64,000 nucleotides of DNA from Denitrobaculum tricleocarpae (GCF_007004665.1 NZ_ML660053.1:806001-870000); one strand, 5' to 3'. Shown: positions 17,481 to 26,167, numbered from the stretch's first letter. The notes: a model not told the origin generated them from the letters alone. A program made the numbers and translations.

Positions 17481-18275
17481 ATGAAGTTTGCCAGGATCAA
17501 CGGGGTCGTTCTGCATTACGCGGACAGCGGACCCGGAACGGCACCCGCTCTGGTCTTCTCAAATTCGCTGGGCACCGATTTTCGGATCTGGGACGGACTT
17601 CTTGAACGCATTGGCGCGCCTTTTCGCGTGGTGCGCTATGACAAGCGCGGCCATGGACTGAGCGAGGCACCGGATGCGCCCTATAAGATGGAGGAGCACG
17701 TGGGCGATCTCGCGGGCTTGCTTGATCATCTGGGTGTTCAATCTGCCATCGTCTGCGGTCTTTCTGTCGGCGGGATCATCGCTCAGGGTTTGTCGGCGGC
17801 CCGACCGGAATTGGTCCGGGCTCTGATCCTCTGCGACACCGCGCACAAGATCGGTCCGCCCGAAATGTGGGACGACCGCATCGCCCAGGCGCGCGCCGGC
17901 GGGATCGAGGCACTGGCGGAAACGATCCTGCAGCGCTGGTTCTCGGAGGACCTGCGCGGCAACCGCCCGGACGAACTGATGGGCTGGCGCAACATGCTGG
18001 TACGCACGCCGCTTGCGGGTTACATCGGGACCTCTGCGGCAATCCGTGATTCCGATATGACTGAAGCGGCGCAGGCAGTGCAGGTACCGACGCTTTGTGT
18101 CGTGGGGAAGGAAGACGGCTCTACGCCACCCGATTTGGTGCGCACGCTGGCGGGTCTTATCGCCGGGGCGCAGTTTGAGATTATCGAGGGCGCAGGGCAT
18201 CTGCCCTGTATCGAAAGGCCGGACGAGTTGGCTGCGCTGATCAACGATTTTTTCCAGGAGACCGGACTTGTCTGA
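17481..18275 (+). CDS. pcaD: 3-oxoadipate enol-lactonase
   Basis: A 264-residue alpha/beta hydrolase hydrolysing 3-oxoadipate enol-lactone to 3-oxoadipate. The nucleophile elbow is GLSVGG with Ser95, and the catalytic His is in GAGHLPCIERP near residue 236. The start has a GGAGAGG ribosome-binding site. It is the first gene of the pca operon and its end overlaps the TTG start of pcaC by eight bases. In this lineage pcaD and pcaC are separate genes, not the PcaL fusion. Confidence 0.93.
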   Translation: MKFARINGVVLHYADSGPGTAPALVFSNSLGTDFRIWDGLLERIGAPFRVVRYDKRGHGLSEAPDAPYKMEEHVGDLAGLLDHLGVQSAIVCGLSVGGIIAQGLSAARPELVRALILCDTAHKIGPPEMWDDRIAQARAGGIEALAETILQRWFSEDLRGNRPDELMGWRNMLVRTPLAGYIGTSAAIRDSDMTEAAQAVQVPTLCVVGKEDGSTPPDLVRTLAGLIAGAQFEIIEGAGHLPCIERPDELAALINDFFQETGLV

Positions 18276-18690
18276 AGATCGCTACGCTCTGGGCATGAAG
18301 ACGCGGCGCGCAACGCTGGGCGACCGCTATGTTGATGGCGCCGAGGCCAAAAAGACGCCCTTCGATGAGGACTTTCAGCGCTACATCACGGAAGGGCCCT
18401 GGGGCTCGGTCTGGTCGCGGAACGGGATAACGCCGCGGGAACGCAGCATGGTCACCGTTGGTCTGCTCGCCGCGCTCGGCCACCATGAAGAACTGGCGCT
18501 GCATCTGCGCGCGACCCGCAACACGGGTGCGACTGCCGAAGACATCAAGGAAGTCTTGTTGCAGGTTGCGGTTTATGCGGGGGCACCGCCTGCCAACACG
18601 GCGATCAAGATTGCGAAGTCCGCCTTTGCGGAAATCGACGCGGAAGAAGCCGCTGGCAGGAAGGCTGGAGACGGGAAGGGCGGATCATGA
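18268..18690 (+). CDS. pcaC: 4-carboxymuconolactone decarboxylase
   Basis: A 140-residue AhpD-like protein. The start is read as TTG 18268 because residues SEDRYALGMKTRRATLGDRYVD align with the usual PcaC N-terminus, and a CCAGGAGA site sits about seven bases upstream; an ATG at 18295 would cut nine conserved residues. The core motif includes RNGITPRERSMVTVGLLAALG and NTGATAEDIKEVLLQVAVYAG (each shortened here). It converts 4-carboxymuconolactone to 3-oxoadipate enol-lactone. Its stop overlaps the pcaH start as ATGA. The C-terminal tail is Gly/Lys-rich. Confidence 0.92.
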   Translation: MSEDRYALGMKTRRATLGDRYVDGAEAKKTPFDEDFQRYITEGPWGSVWSRNGITPRERSMVTVGLLAALGHHEELALHLRATRNTGATAEDIKEVLLQVAVYAGAPPANTAIKIAKSAFAEIDAEEAAGRKAGDGKGGS

Positions 18691-19394
18691 CGGATAAGCT
18701 TGGCTTCAAACCGAGAAACTGGAACAGCCATCCGGCATATCTCAGCCCGGACTATAAATCGACGGCGCTGCGCAGTCCGACCAAGCCACTGGTGCCGCTT
18801 GCCCAGTCGCTCTCGGAGATCACCGGACCTGTTTACGGTCACGAGAGCGTTGGGCCACTTGACGCCGATCTGACCAGGAACGGTGCGACCGCTGGCGAAC
18901 CGCTTGGCGAGCGCATCATCGTGACGGGCCGTGTCCTGGATGAAGATGGCAGAGCCCTGCCAAATACGCTGATTGAGGTTTGGCAGGCCAATGCTGCCGG
19001 GCGCTACGTTCATGCTGCCGACCAGCACGATGCGCCCCTGGACCCGAACTTTTTCGGCGGCGGCCGCTGCGCCACCAATGCGGAGGGCTGGTATGCCTTC
19101 AAGACGATCAAGCCGGGCGCTTACCCCTGGGGTAATCACCTGAATGCCTGGCGGCCCAATCATATTCACTTCTCGCTCTTTGGGCCCAGCTTTGCCACCC
19201 GCCTGATTACCCAAATGTATTTTCCGGGCGATCCCCTGTTGGATCTGGATCCGATCTTCCTGGCGACGCCGGAGGCGGCGCGGGGCCGACTGGTTGCTGA
19301 TTTCTCGCTGGAGGCGACGGAGCCGGGCGTCGCCCTGGGATACCGCTTTGACATCGTCCTGCGCGGCCGCAACGAAACGCCGATGGAAGACTGA
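18687..19394 (+). CDS. pcaH: Protocatechuate 3,4-dioxygenase beta subunit
   Basis: A 235-residue intradiol dioxygenase subunit that carries the non-heme Fe(III). The ligand region is intact: the Tyr in AYPWGNH, the second conserved Tyr upstream (WYAFKTIKPG), and the two His in PNHIHFSLFG. It opens protocatechuate between the two hydroxyls to give 3-carboxy-cis,cis-muconate. It overlaps pcaC by four bases and is followed by pcaG after three bases, consistent with equimolar subunit synthesis. Confidence 0.95.
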   Translation: MTDKLGFKPRNWNSHPAYLSPDYKSTALRSPTKPLVPLAQSLSEITGPVYGHESVGPLDADLTRNGATAGEPLGERIIVTGRVLDEDGRALPNTLIEVWQANAAGRYVHAADQHDAPLDPNFFGGGRCATNAEGWYAFKTIKPGAYPWGNHLNAWRPNHIHFSLFGPSFATRLITQMYFPGDPLLDLDPIFLATPEAARGRLVADFSLEATEPGVALGYRFDIVLRGRNETPMED

Positions 19395-19397
19395 GCC

Positions 19398-19988
19398 ATG
19401 ACGCAAAAGCAGACACCGTCGCAAACCATCGGGCCTTTCTTCGCCTATGGCCTGACGCCGGAGCAATACGGCTATAATCTGACTTCCATTGCCGCGCCCG
19501 ACGTCGCCAACAAAGATCAAGCGGGTGAGCACATTCGGATCGAAGGCCAGATCTTCGATGGGGAGGGTGTCACGGTCGGTGACGCCATGATCGAAATCTG
19601 GCAGGCGGACGCCGCCGGACGCTATGCGCATCCCGCCGATAGCCGGGGATCCAATGCGGATTTCACCGGATTTGGCCGGGTCGGGACAGGCACGGATCCC
19701 GAGCGGCGTTTTTTCTTCGAGACCATCAAACCCGGTGCGGTCGGAGACGGGCAGGCGCCGCATATCAATGTCATCGTCTTCATGCGCGGTATGCTCAATC
19801 ACGCCTACACGCGGATCTACCTCTCGGACGAGGTGGAAGCCAACGCCGCTGATCCGGTGCTGGCAGGCATTCCCGATCACCGGCGCGGAACTCTGATTGC
19901 GAAGCGGGACGACAGCGGTGCCGGGCCGGTCTATCGCTTCGATATTCATATGCAGGGGGCCGACGAGACGGTATTCTTCGATCTATGA
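19398..19988 (+). CDS. pcaG: Protocatechuate 3,4-dioxygenase alpha subunit
   Basis: A 196-residue subunit with the same fold as PcaH but, as expected, lacking iron ligands (PHINVIVFMRG in place of the HIH region). It opens with the typical TPSQTIGPFFAYGL string that places N-terminal residues near the active site of the beta subunit. It partners with PcaH in the (alpha-beta-Fe) oligomer. A 48-base gap separates it from pcaB. Confidence 0.95.
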   Translation: MTQKQTPSQTIGPFFAYGLTPEQYGYNLTSIAAPDVANKDQAGEHIRIEGQIFDGEGVTVGDAMIEIWQADAAGRYAHPADSRGSNADFTGFGRVGTGTDPERRFFFETIKPGAVGDGQAPHINVIVFMRGMLNHAYTRIYLSDEVEANAADPVLAGIPDHRRGTLIAKRDDSGAGPVYRFDIHMQGADETVFFDL

Positions 19989-20036
19989 GCAAAACTACTT
20001 GTTTCGTCTCTGACGCCCGCTATTTCCTGTAACACC

Positions 20037-21377
20037 ATGGCCGTCAGTCCTCTCGATTCGACACTCTTTCAGTTGCTCTTCTCCGGTCGCGAGATCGCGA
20101 AGCTCTTCAGTGACGAGGCCACGGTGGCCCAAATGCTGCGCGTTGAAGCGGCCCTGGCCCGCGTTCAGGGCCGGTTGGGTGTCATTCCTGAAGAGGCGGC
20201 CGACGCCATCGATGCGGTTCTGTTCGAGACGGTTTTGCCGGTATCGGAACTGACGGACGGCACTGGGGACGCAGGCGTGCCGGTCCCGGCACTCGTCGCG
20301 GCGTTGCGCAGCAGAATGGACACGGACGCCGGACAGTATCTGCATTGGGGCGCAACCAGCCAGGATATCGTGGACACGGCTCTGGTCCTGACACTGGCCT
20401 CCGCCGCCGAGGTGCTGGAAATGCGGCTGGAGCATAGTATCCAGGCTTTGAAAAGCCTTGCAGAGAGGCATCGCGCGACAGTCATGGTCGCGCGCACACG
20501 CTCGCAACAGGCTCTGCCTATGACCTTCGGACTCAAGGTTGCGAATTGGCTGTCGCCTCTGCTGCGGCATCGCACCCGGCTGGCCGAGCTGCGGTCGCGA
20601 TTGCTTGTGGTCCAGTTCGGCGGCGCGGTAGGCACGCTCTCGGCGCTGGGCGGGCGCGGTCTGGAGGTGATGGAGGCTCTGGCCGCCGAGCTGAAACTGC
20701 AAACGCCCGCCGTGCCCTGGCATACACAGCGCGACGGCCTGGCTGAGTTCGCCGGCTGGCTTTCACTGGTGACCGGCAGCCTCGGAAAGATCGGACAGGA
20801 CATCGTGCTGATGTCGCAAAACGAGGTCGGCGAAGTCCGCGAGGGCGGTCAGGCTCTGGGCGAAGGCGCCCGCGGCGGCTCCAGCACCATGCCGCAAAAA
20901 TCCAATCCGGTCTCCAGTGAAGTGCTGGTGACTTCGGCGAGAAACAACGCGACCCTGCTGCCGGCACTGCACCAGGCGCTCTTGCAGGAGCATGAGCGTG
21001 GCGGCGCAGCCTGGCAGCTGGAATGGCTGAGCCTGCCGCAAATGGTGGTCTCGACCGTCGTTTCCTTGAAACATGCGCTCTATTTGATCGAAAATCTTGA
21101 GGTAAATGCCAAGCGCATGCGAAGCAATCTCGAGATTTCGAACGGTCTGATGCTCGCCGAAGCCGCGACCTTTGCGCTGGCCGAACATTTGCCGCGCCCG
21201 GAAGCGCAAACCCTGGTCAAGCAGTGCTGCCATGAGGCGGCGGCGAGCGGTTTGAATCTGATGGACGTGCTGGCGGAGTGCTGCGACGCGCCGGTCGATT
21301 GGACGCAGCTTCGCGACCCCGAGCATTATCTCGGTGTCACCGACCAGTTGATTGACCGGGTGTTGAGCAGCGTCTGA
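20037..21377 (+). CDS. pcaB: 3-carboxy-cis,cis-muconate cycloisomerase
   Basis: A 446-residue member of the fumarase/argininosuccinate lyase superfamily. The superfamily signature GGSSTMPQKSNPV lies at about residues 280-292, with the second motif HWGATSQDI near residue 103. It lactonises 3-carboxy-muconate to 4-carboxymuconolactone, the substrate of PcaC. It is the last gene of the pcaDCHGB operon. Downstream steps (pcaIJ, pcaF) are not in the window. Confidence 0.94.
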   Translation: MAVSPLDSTLFQLLFSGREIAKLFSDEATVAQMLRVEAALARVQGRLGVIPEEAADAIDAVLFETVLPVSELTDGTGDAGVPVPALVAALRSRMDTDAGQYLHWGATSQDIVDTALVLTLASAAEVLEMRLEHSIQALKSLAERHRATVMVARTRSQQALPMTFGLKVANWLSPLLRHRTRLAELRSRLLVVQFGGAVGTLSALGGRGLEVMEALAAELKLQTPAVPWHTQRDGLAEFAGWLSLVTGSLGKIGQDIVLMSQNEVGEVREGGQALGEGARGGSSTMPQKSNPVSSEVLVTSARNNATLLPALHQALLQEHERGGAAWQLEWLSLPQMVVSTVVSLKHALYLIENLEVNAKRMRSNLEISNGLMLAEAATFALAEHLPRPEAQTLVKQCCHEAAASGLNLMDVLAECCDAPVDWTQLRDPEHYLGVTDQLIDRVLSSV

Positions 21378-21391
21378 TCAGAATCGATCTC

Positions 21392-22003
21392 TCAGGCCTG
21401 CAGCTTTTCTATCGCGCGATCCAAGAACGCGATGCGGTCCTGGCCCCAGAAGATTTCACCGTCCGGCAGGACGTAGCTCGGCGCTCCGAAAACGCCGGCC
21501 GCGATCGCCTCGCCGGTATTTTGCTCAAGCCTTTCGGCAAGATCTTCGGCTGATACCGCATGGGCTTCCAAGGCTGCGGTATCGAGTCCGGCCCGCTCGA
21601 CAGCCGCGGCAAGCACGCTGGCTTCCGCGATGTCTTCGTCTCGTTCCCACATAGCTCTGCCCAACTCCGTATAGAAGCGCAGGGTGTTTTCGCCCGCGTC
21701 ATTCGAAGCGAAGATTAATCCGATCGCCGGCATGTGATCGGTCATGCTATGCGCCGGGGTCAGGACGATGGGGATGTTGAGATGATCGCGCCAGCGCTTC
21801 AGCTCCATCATCCGGTAGGCCTGCCGTTCCGGTGAGCGTTTGGGCAGAGGCACGCCGCCGGTTTGCGCAAAGACCTCGGCGAACTTCGCCGGCTTCATCG
21901 TGACGCTGCAGCTTCTGCGCTGCGCAATCTCCTCCAGGCGGGCATTGCCGAGATAGGCCCAAGGGGAATTCAGAGCAAAGTAAGTGTCGATATTGATCGT
22001 CAT
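21392..22003 (-). CDS. 2-hydroxychromene-2-carboxylate isomerase family protein (DsbA-like)
   Basis: A 203-residue kappa-class GST/DsbA-like protein. The N-terminus YFALNSPWAYLG has the Ser13-Pro position used for glutathione activation, and the cis-Pro loop appears as GVFGAPSYVL near residue 173. Members isomerise chromene carboxylates in naphthalene pathways, but many act on unknown CoA or glutathione substrates. It is the last gene of a minus-strand unit with a TetR regulator and an enoyl-CoA hydratase, convergent with pcaB. A role in aromatic degradation is plausible but unproven. Confidence 0.82.
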   Translation of the reverse strand: MTINIDTYFALNSPWAYLGNARLEEIAQRRSCSVTMKPAKFAEVFAQTGGVPLPKRSPERQAYRMMELKRWRDHLNIPIVLTPAHSMTDHMPAIGLIFASNDAGENTLRFYTELGRAMWERDEDIAEASVLAAAVERAGLDTAALEAHAVSAEDLAERLEQNTGEAIAAGVFGAPSYVLPDGEIFWGQDRIAFLDRAIEKLQA

Positions 22004-22090
22004 CCGCCGGGCCCGCCTCTGTTGGATCTTTTCACGTGAGAGGCTGGTTCAAGTCTGGTGCAGTGTCAAAGTAAATTCTTCAGGACCTGT

Positions 22091-22702
22091 TCACAGGCTC
22101 TTGAGAAAGCTGGCAAAAAGCTCGGACGCGGTCCTTTGGAAAAGACGCAGCCGGCCGGTTTGTTCCAGAATCAGAAGTCCGGTGGCCTGCGCCATCGCGG
22201 ACGCGGTTTTACCGGCGGGATCCGGGGCGCCGGCGTCCCTGAAAGAATTTTCGACCAGATCGAAGACGTCGCGGAGCTGCGTGTTGAGAGCGTGGTTCAG
22301 TTCGCTGTTCAAGCCAGCGGGTTGCTCGCCTCCAAAAAGATAAAGCCCGAGCGTGAGGTCGTCCGGGTTTGTCCTGTAATAATCGAAGATCGCCCATAGA
22401 CCTGCTTGCGCCGCGTTTTCCGGTTGGAGGTCATTTGCAGCCTTTTTCACTTCATCTCTCAAGGCTTCCAGTGATGTCGCGAGCACCGCGGCGTAAAGTT
22501 CTTCCTTCCCCTGAAAGTAAGGATAGATTGCGCCGGTCGAGCAGCCTGCTTCAGCGGCAATGACCCGCATGCTCGCACCTTCCAGGCCCACGGCCTTAAA
22601 GACGGTCTTTGCCGCCTCGACCAGCTGGCTGCGCCGCACATCGCGTAAGGCGGCACCACGGCTCTTGCGGTTGGCGGTTGTCGTTGCTTGCGCGCTTGTC
22701 AT
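22091..22702 (-). CDS. TetR family transcriptional regulator
   Basis: A 203-residue TetR protein. DNA-binding domain residues 20-70 include the recognition helix region CSTGAIYPYFQGKEELY. The ATG at 22700-22702 with GAGAG upstream is preferred over a GTG three codons earlier. It sits between the enoyl-CoA hydratase gene (30 bases upstream) and the isomerase gene, so it likely autoregulates through the perfect palindrome at 23645 in front of the hydratase gene. The ligand is probably the CoA ester or aromatic substrate of the unit. Confidence 0.88.
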   Translation of the reverse strand: MTSAQATTTANRKSRGAALRDVRRSQLVEAAKTVFKAVGLEGASMRVIAAEAGCSTGAIYPYFQGKEELYAAVLATSLEALRDEVKKAANDLQPENAAQAGLWAIFDYYRTNPDDLTLGLYLFGGEQPAGLNSELNHALNTQLRDVFDLVENSFRDAGAPDPAGKTASAMAQATGLLILEQTGRLRLFQRTASELFASFLKSL

Positions 22703-22731
22703 GTCTCTCACTGCTCGCCTTCGGTGCTCAA

Positions 22732-23589
22732 CTACGCGGGATCGTCAAAGGGCCGGTCGGCCGTCCAGTCGTAGCTCCCCGAGTCGCGTTCCCGGACGGC
22801 CTGTTTCCATCCGATGGCCTCTGCGCGCTTCTTGAAGTTCATGCCCTCGGGACTGTGGCGGGTAATGCCGTCGAACACGGTCGCCATCATTTGCGTGTTG
22901 CGCAGGCCCATGGCTTCGATGGCCTGATTGATGACCAGCTTGTGCATCATCAGCTGATTGACCGGCACAGAGCAGATTCGCTCGGCAAGAGCTTCGACCT
23001 GCTGTTCAAGGTCGGCATCGGGCACGGCCTTGTGAACCAGGCCGATGCGTTCCGCTTCGGCGCCATCGATAGTGTCGCCGGTAAAGAGCATGCGCTTGGC
23101 GCCCTCGGCCCCCAGGCGGTAAACCCACATGGCGGTGGTCGGGCAGCCCCAGACCCGCGCGGGCATGTATCCGATCTTGGCCGTCTCCGCCATGACGATC
23201 AGATCCGAGCAAAGCGCGATATCCGATCCGCCTGCGACCGCGCTGCCCTGAATTCGGCATATCACGGGCCGGTGACTGCGCCACAATGACATGAAGAGAT
23301 CCGTGTTCCGCATCATGAAGGCGTAATCCTTCATGGGGTCCCAGGGCATCGCCTGGTTCACGTCGTTGGAACCGCCGTCTTCCGCATAGGCTTTCAGGTC
23401 ATAGCCCGCGCAAAATGCCCGGCCGGCGCCGCCCAGTACGATGACATGGACGCTTGGGTCGGCATTGGCCCGTGCGACACAGTCGGCAAGCTCATGCGGC
23501 AAGTCACCATCGATTGCATTCAACACCTCCGGTCGGTTGAGGGTGATTCGGCCGATACGGCCATCCTTTTCGTAAAGGACTTTTGGCAT
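22732..23589 (-). CDS. Enoyl-CoA hydratase/isomerase family protein
   Basis: A 285-residue crotonase-fold protein. The oxyanion-hole residues are in FCAGYDLKAY (about residue 65) and VAGGSDIALCSD (near 123); the second catalytic position that is usually Glu is followed by GYMPARVWGCPTTAMWV. The start at 23589 is the first Met after the palindromic promoter region; the frame remains open further upstream only through noncoding DNA. It heads the hydratase-TetR-isomerase operon. A typical role is beta-oxidation of an acyl-CoA, with substrate unknown; a Trp-rich GCPTTAMWVYRLG segment suggests a non-housekeeping specificity. Confidence 0.85.
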   Translation of the reverse strand: MPKVLYEKDGRIGRITLNRPEVLNAIDGDLPHELADCVARANADPSVHVIVLGGAGRAFCAGYDLKAYAEDGGSNDVNQAMPWDPMKDYAFMMRNTDLFMSLWRSHRPVICRIQGSAVAGGSDIALCSDLIVMAETAKIGYMPARVWGCPTTAMWVYRLGAEGAKRMLFTGDTIDGAEAERIGLVHKAVPDADLEQQVEALAERICSVPVNQLMMHKLVINQAIEAMGLRNTQMMATVFDGITRHSPEGMNFKKRAEAIGWKQAVRERDSGSYDWTADRPFDDPA

Positions 23590-23644
23590 TAAGAAGCTCC
23601 CGCAGACTGATGAACGAACCGAAACGCGCCGGTGCCGACAAAAA

Positions 23645-23665
23645 AAATATAACACTGTTATATTT
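23645..23665. promoter_or_regulatory. Perfect 21-bp TetR-type operator
   Basis: AAATATAAC and GTTATATTT flank a three-base centre (ACT), 56-76 bases before the enoyl-CoA hydratase start. Size and symmetry fit TetR dimers, and the regulator gene is in the same operon. The AT-rich arms probably overlap the promoter -10 region. Confidence 0.6.
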
Positions 23666-23768
23666 GTCGTATATCTTTGTTTCAACGAGAAAAATTCAGA
23701 CATCGACATGTCATAAATGGGACGCTGTTTTCCGTCTTTGTCTGAGTCGTCAATCTGCGCATCATTCC

Positions 23769-24038
23769 CTAGTGTGGTGGAACTGAAGTTCGTGTGATTT
23801 ATGACGTCTTTGCAAGTTACGCGGTTAGGCGCGAGGGCCGCAGTGATGTGGAGCATCACAAGGTCCTCGCAACGACATCCGCGGGACTTGCAAAGGCGCT
23901 GGAAAGGTCGCTTTTGTGGCTCTCTGAAGGGCTTCACCGCCGCTCGCCGATGCTTCAGCATCGCCAGCACGACACTTCCTGCTCAGAAAACCGCAAAAGC
24001 GATCATAAATGATACGAACTTCAGTTCCACCACACCAG
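23769..24038. mobile_element. Miniature inverted-repeat transposable element (MITE) with CTAG ends
   Basis: A 270-bp non-coding element. The left end starts CTAGTGTGGTGGAACTGAAG and its 25-base terminal repeat (23769-23793) matches the complement of the right end (24014-24038) at 24 of 25 positions; similarity continues inward through a TCATAAAT motif to about 36 bases. There is no transposase frame inside. CTAG at the left and CCAG at the right would fit duplication of a TA target with one later mutation. Related ends occur at 15143 and 49706, so a family exists in this genome; the mobilising transposase must be elsewhere. Confidence 0.75.
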
Positions 24039-24086
24039 ACTGGTGAAGCTTAGGAATGGTTTCGCGAGCTTGATAAGGAGACTCTA

Positions 24087-25100
24087 TTGGCAGGACGGAA
24101 AGTACGCCCGAAAGTGGTGGTGATCGGCACCGGAGGGACCATCTCCTTCGATGGCAGGCACGGCCTTGACACCTATGAATATGTGGAGTTCGGGGAGCGC
24201 CATGAAATTGGCGAGGTGTTGGCCAGATTTCCTGAACTGGACGTCATGGCAGAGATCGAGAGCGTATCATTTCGCAGACTCTCGAGCTCCGCGGTTTCGC
24301 CCGGGGACTGGATCGACCTCGCCGGCAAGATCCATGAAGTTGCCGTGGCGCCTGATCCGCCGATGGGTATTGTTGTAACCCATGGGACCGCGACGCTCGA
24401 GGAAACCGCCTACTTTCTGAATCTGACACTCAAGACCGAAATCCCCGTCGTGCTGGTGGGCGCGCAAAGACCAAAGAACGCTCTGGGCTCGGACGCTGGT
24501 CCCAACCTGGTGAATGCGGTGCAGGTTGCGGTGTCGGAAGAAGCCCGCGGCGTCGGCGTCCTGGTCATGCTGAACGAGGAAATTCAGGCCGCCCGCGAAG
24601 TCACGAAGATGTCGACCCACCGTCTGGAGACCTTTCGCAGCCCGGATCTTGGTATGCTGGGATATGCGGACCCGGACGGACGGGTTGCGATTTATCGGCA
24701 TCCGGCACGGCGCCATGCGCCAGATACGGAATTCAACGTCGGTGGGCTTGAGACCCTGCCGCGCGTCGATGTTGCCGCAACCTACGCCGGGGCGGATGCC
24801 GCCGCCATTTCGGCTTTCGTCACCGCCGGCGCCCGGGGCATCGTAGTGTCGAGCGTCGCCCCGGGTCTGGTAACGCCCGCTCAGCAGGAGGCGCTACTTT
24901 CCGCGCGCGGAGAGGGGGTGGTGATTGTTCAAAGCACACGAGCCGGCAGCGGGCGCGTGCTGCGGCGTGCGTCGATGCGCGACGCGGGCATCGTGGCGGC
25001 GGACAATCTGAACCCTCAGAAGGCGCGGGTGCTCGCCATGTTGGCCCTGACTGTCACGAACGACCCGGAGCGCATTCAGAAAATGTTCGATATTTACTAG
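24087..25100 (+). CDS. Asparaginase family protein with altered active site
   Basis: A 337-residue type-II-like asparaginase without a signal peptide. It is read from TTG 24087, which has a strong AAGGAG site seven bases upstream. Thr18 (GTGGTIS), Tyr32, Thr101 (VTHGT) and the Lys in EVTKMST are present, and the C-terminus (LNPQKARVLAMLALT) is canonical. However, the residue after Thr101, an invariant Asp in true asparaginases (HGTD), is Ala102 here (codon GCG at 24390-24392). That Asp holds the substrate amino group, so this protein probably acts on a different amide or has lost activity. It has no operon partner downstream. Confidence 0.85.
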   Translation: MAGRKVRPKVVVIGTGGTISFDGRHGLDTYEYVEFGERHEIGEVLARFPELDVMAEIESVSFRRLSSSAVSPGDWIDLAGKIHEVAVAPDPPMGIVVTHGTATLEETAYFLNLTLKTEIPVVLVGAQRPKNALGSDAGPNLVNAVQVAVSEEARGVGVLVMLNEEIQAAREVTKMSTHRLETFRSPDLGMLGYADPDGRVAIYRHPARRHAPDTEFNVGGLETLPRVDVAATYAGADAAAISAFVTAGARGIVVSSVAPGLVTPAQQEALLSARGEGVVIVQSTRAGSGRVLRRASMRDAGIVAADNLNPQKARVLAMLALTVTNDPERIQKMFDIY

Positions 25101-25218
25101 AGGAGACACTCTAGGCCGAGGGATCGCCCATGAGCTGACCTTCTCTCCGGGCCTCGACAGTCCGCTCGATCTTGCTACGCAGGGAATGGAGCCTCTTGAG
25201 AGAATTGGTCAGTCCCGC

Positions 25219-25755
25219 CTAGATGCTCAGACCGATGGCCTGGTTGATTTTCCGGCCAGCGTTCACCGCATGATATGTCGGAAATGGAGAACGCTGGGAA
25301 ACATCGATTTCGCGCTTGAGCCACGCCCGGTCTTCTAGAACGCAGAGTGATTGGGATAAGGCGCGATCCGTGATTGTTCCCAGTCCGGATTTAATGACCG
25401 AAAAGCGTGTCGGGGACTCCGTGACCGCCAGAATGGGCACGGCCCAGCTCCGTCTTATGATGGCGAAGGCGTCGTCATCGGGCAGGGTCTCCAGAATCCT
25501 GCTGGCAATTGCCGCTGCCGTCTTGCCTGTATGGGTCAGGCGGAACTCCGGCCGCAAGGGATGGCCGTGACCCGGGTTTTTCTCGAGCAATCCAAGCTGA
25601 ACCAGATGATCCAGGCTCGATGCAAACGAAGTACGGCTTGCCCTGGCCGCGGCGATCAACGGAGCCTGCCGGCCCGGGGTGCCAGAATCCAACAGGGCCA
25701 GAATTTTCAGCGACCAGGCTCTGGATGTGAGATTGACAAGCAGTGTTATATCCAT
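25219..25755 (-). CDS. Tandem winged-helix transcriptional regulator, HxlR-like
   Basis: A 178-residue protein that appears to contain two winged-helix units. The first (about residues 10-80) has SLKILALLDSGTPGRQAPLIAAA then SFASSLDHLVQLGLLEKN. The second (about 95-178) reads like HxlR: RRSWAVPILAVTESPTRFSVIKSGLGTITDRALSQSLCVLEDRAWLKRE (cited in fragments), then a Tyr-His wing and an AGRKINQAIG tail. There is no Cys of the redox type. It is divergent from a VOC protein gene 40 bases away with an AT-rich promoter between, so that gene is its likely target. Confidence 0.7.
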   Translation of the reverse strand: MDITLLVNLTSRAWSLKILALLDSGTPGRQAPLIAAARASRTSFASSLDHLVQLGLLEKNPGHGHPLRPEFRLTHTGKTAAAIASRILETLPDDDAFAIIRRSWAVPILAVTESPTRFSVIKSGLGTITDRALSQSLCVLEDRAWLKREIDVSQRSPFPTYHAVNAGRKINQAIGLSI

Positions 25756-25795
25756 GAATTATATTTACTATATTTTTAGTGCATAAGGAAGTACC

Positions 25796-26167
25796 ATGCC
25801 AGTCGTTTCTTTAGACAACACAATCACTTTGGCTCTTTCAGTTCGTGAAAGGCACGCAAGTGCCGAGTGGTACGAAAAGATGCTGGGTTTCCGATTGCTT
25901 GTGCATATCGACGAAGCCGGTTGGAGCGAGATGCAGACCAATACACAAGGCGTCACTCTGGGTTTGGGCGAACAGTCGGAACCCACTCCCGGCAACACAG
26001 TTCCCGTGTTTGGCGTGGCGGACATCGCGGCCGCGCGGGGGGCGCTGGAAAATGCCGATGTGAAATTCGATGGGGAAACCGAAACCATTGAAGGGATGGT
26101 CAGCGTGGCGACATTCTATGACCCGGACGGCAATGCTCTCATGTTGGCTCAAGACCTTTCAAAGTAG
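25796..26167 (+). CDS. VOC (glyoxalase/bleomycin resistance) family protein
   Basis: A 123-residue single-domain VOC protein with two beta-alpha-beta-beta-beta modules. The first module carries ALSVRERHASAEWYEKMLGF and the second ends YDPDGNALMLAQDL. Metal-binding Glu/His positions are only partly recognisable. It is divergent from the HxlR-like regulator. The substrate is unknown; such proteins may act on electrophiles or bind toxins. Confidence 0.82.
   Translation: MPVVSLDNTITLALSVRERHASAEWYEKMLGFRLLVHIDEAGWSEMQTNTQGVTLGLGEQSEPTPGNTVPVFGVADIAAARGALENADVKFDGETETIEGMVSVATFYDPDGNALMLAQDLSK

Larger units (their letters stand above)
23590..24086. other. Intergenic region holding operator and MITE
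   Basis: Between the divergent hydratase and asparaginase-like genes lie the TetR-type operator (23645-23665), about 100 bases of AT-rich promoter DNA and the 270-bp miniature element (23769-24038). No protein-coding gene is credible here. Confidence 0.6.

Noticed and set aside
18573-19949. Minus-strand frame of 458 codons opposite pcaHG
   Set aside because: Mirror of the well-supported pcaC/pcaH/pcaG genes; no recognisable domain.
23794-24012. 72-codon frame inside the MITE
   Set aside because: Composition and lack of any motif; it lies within a non-coding miniature element between its terminal repeats.
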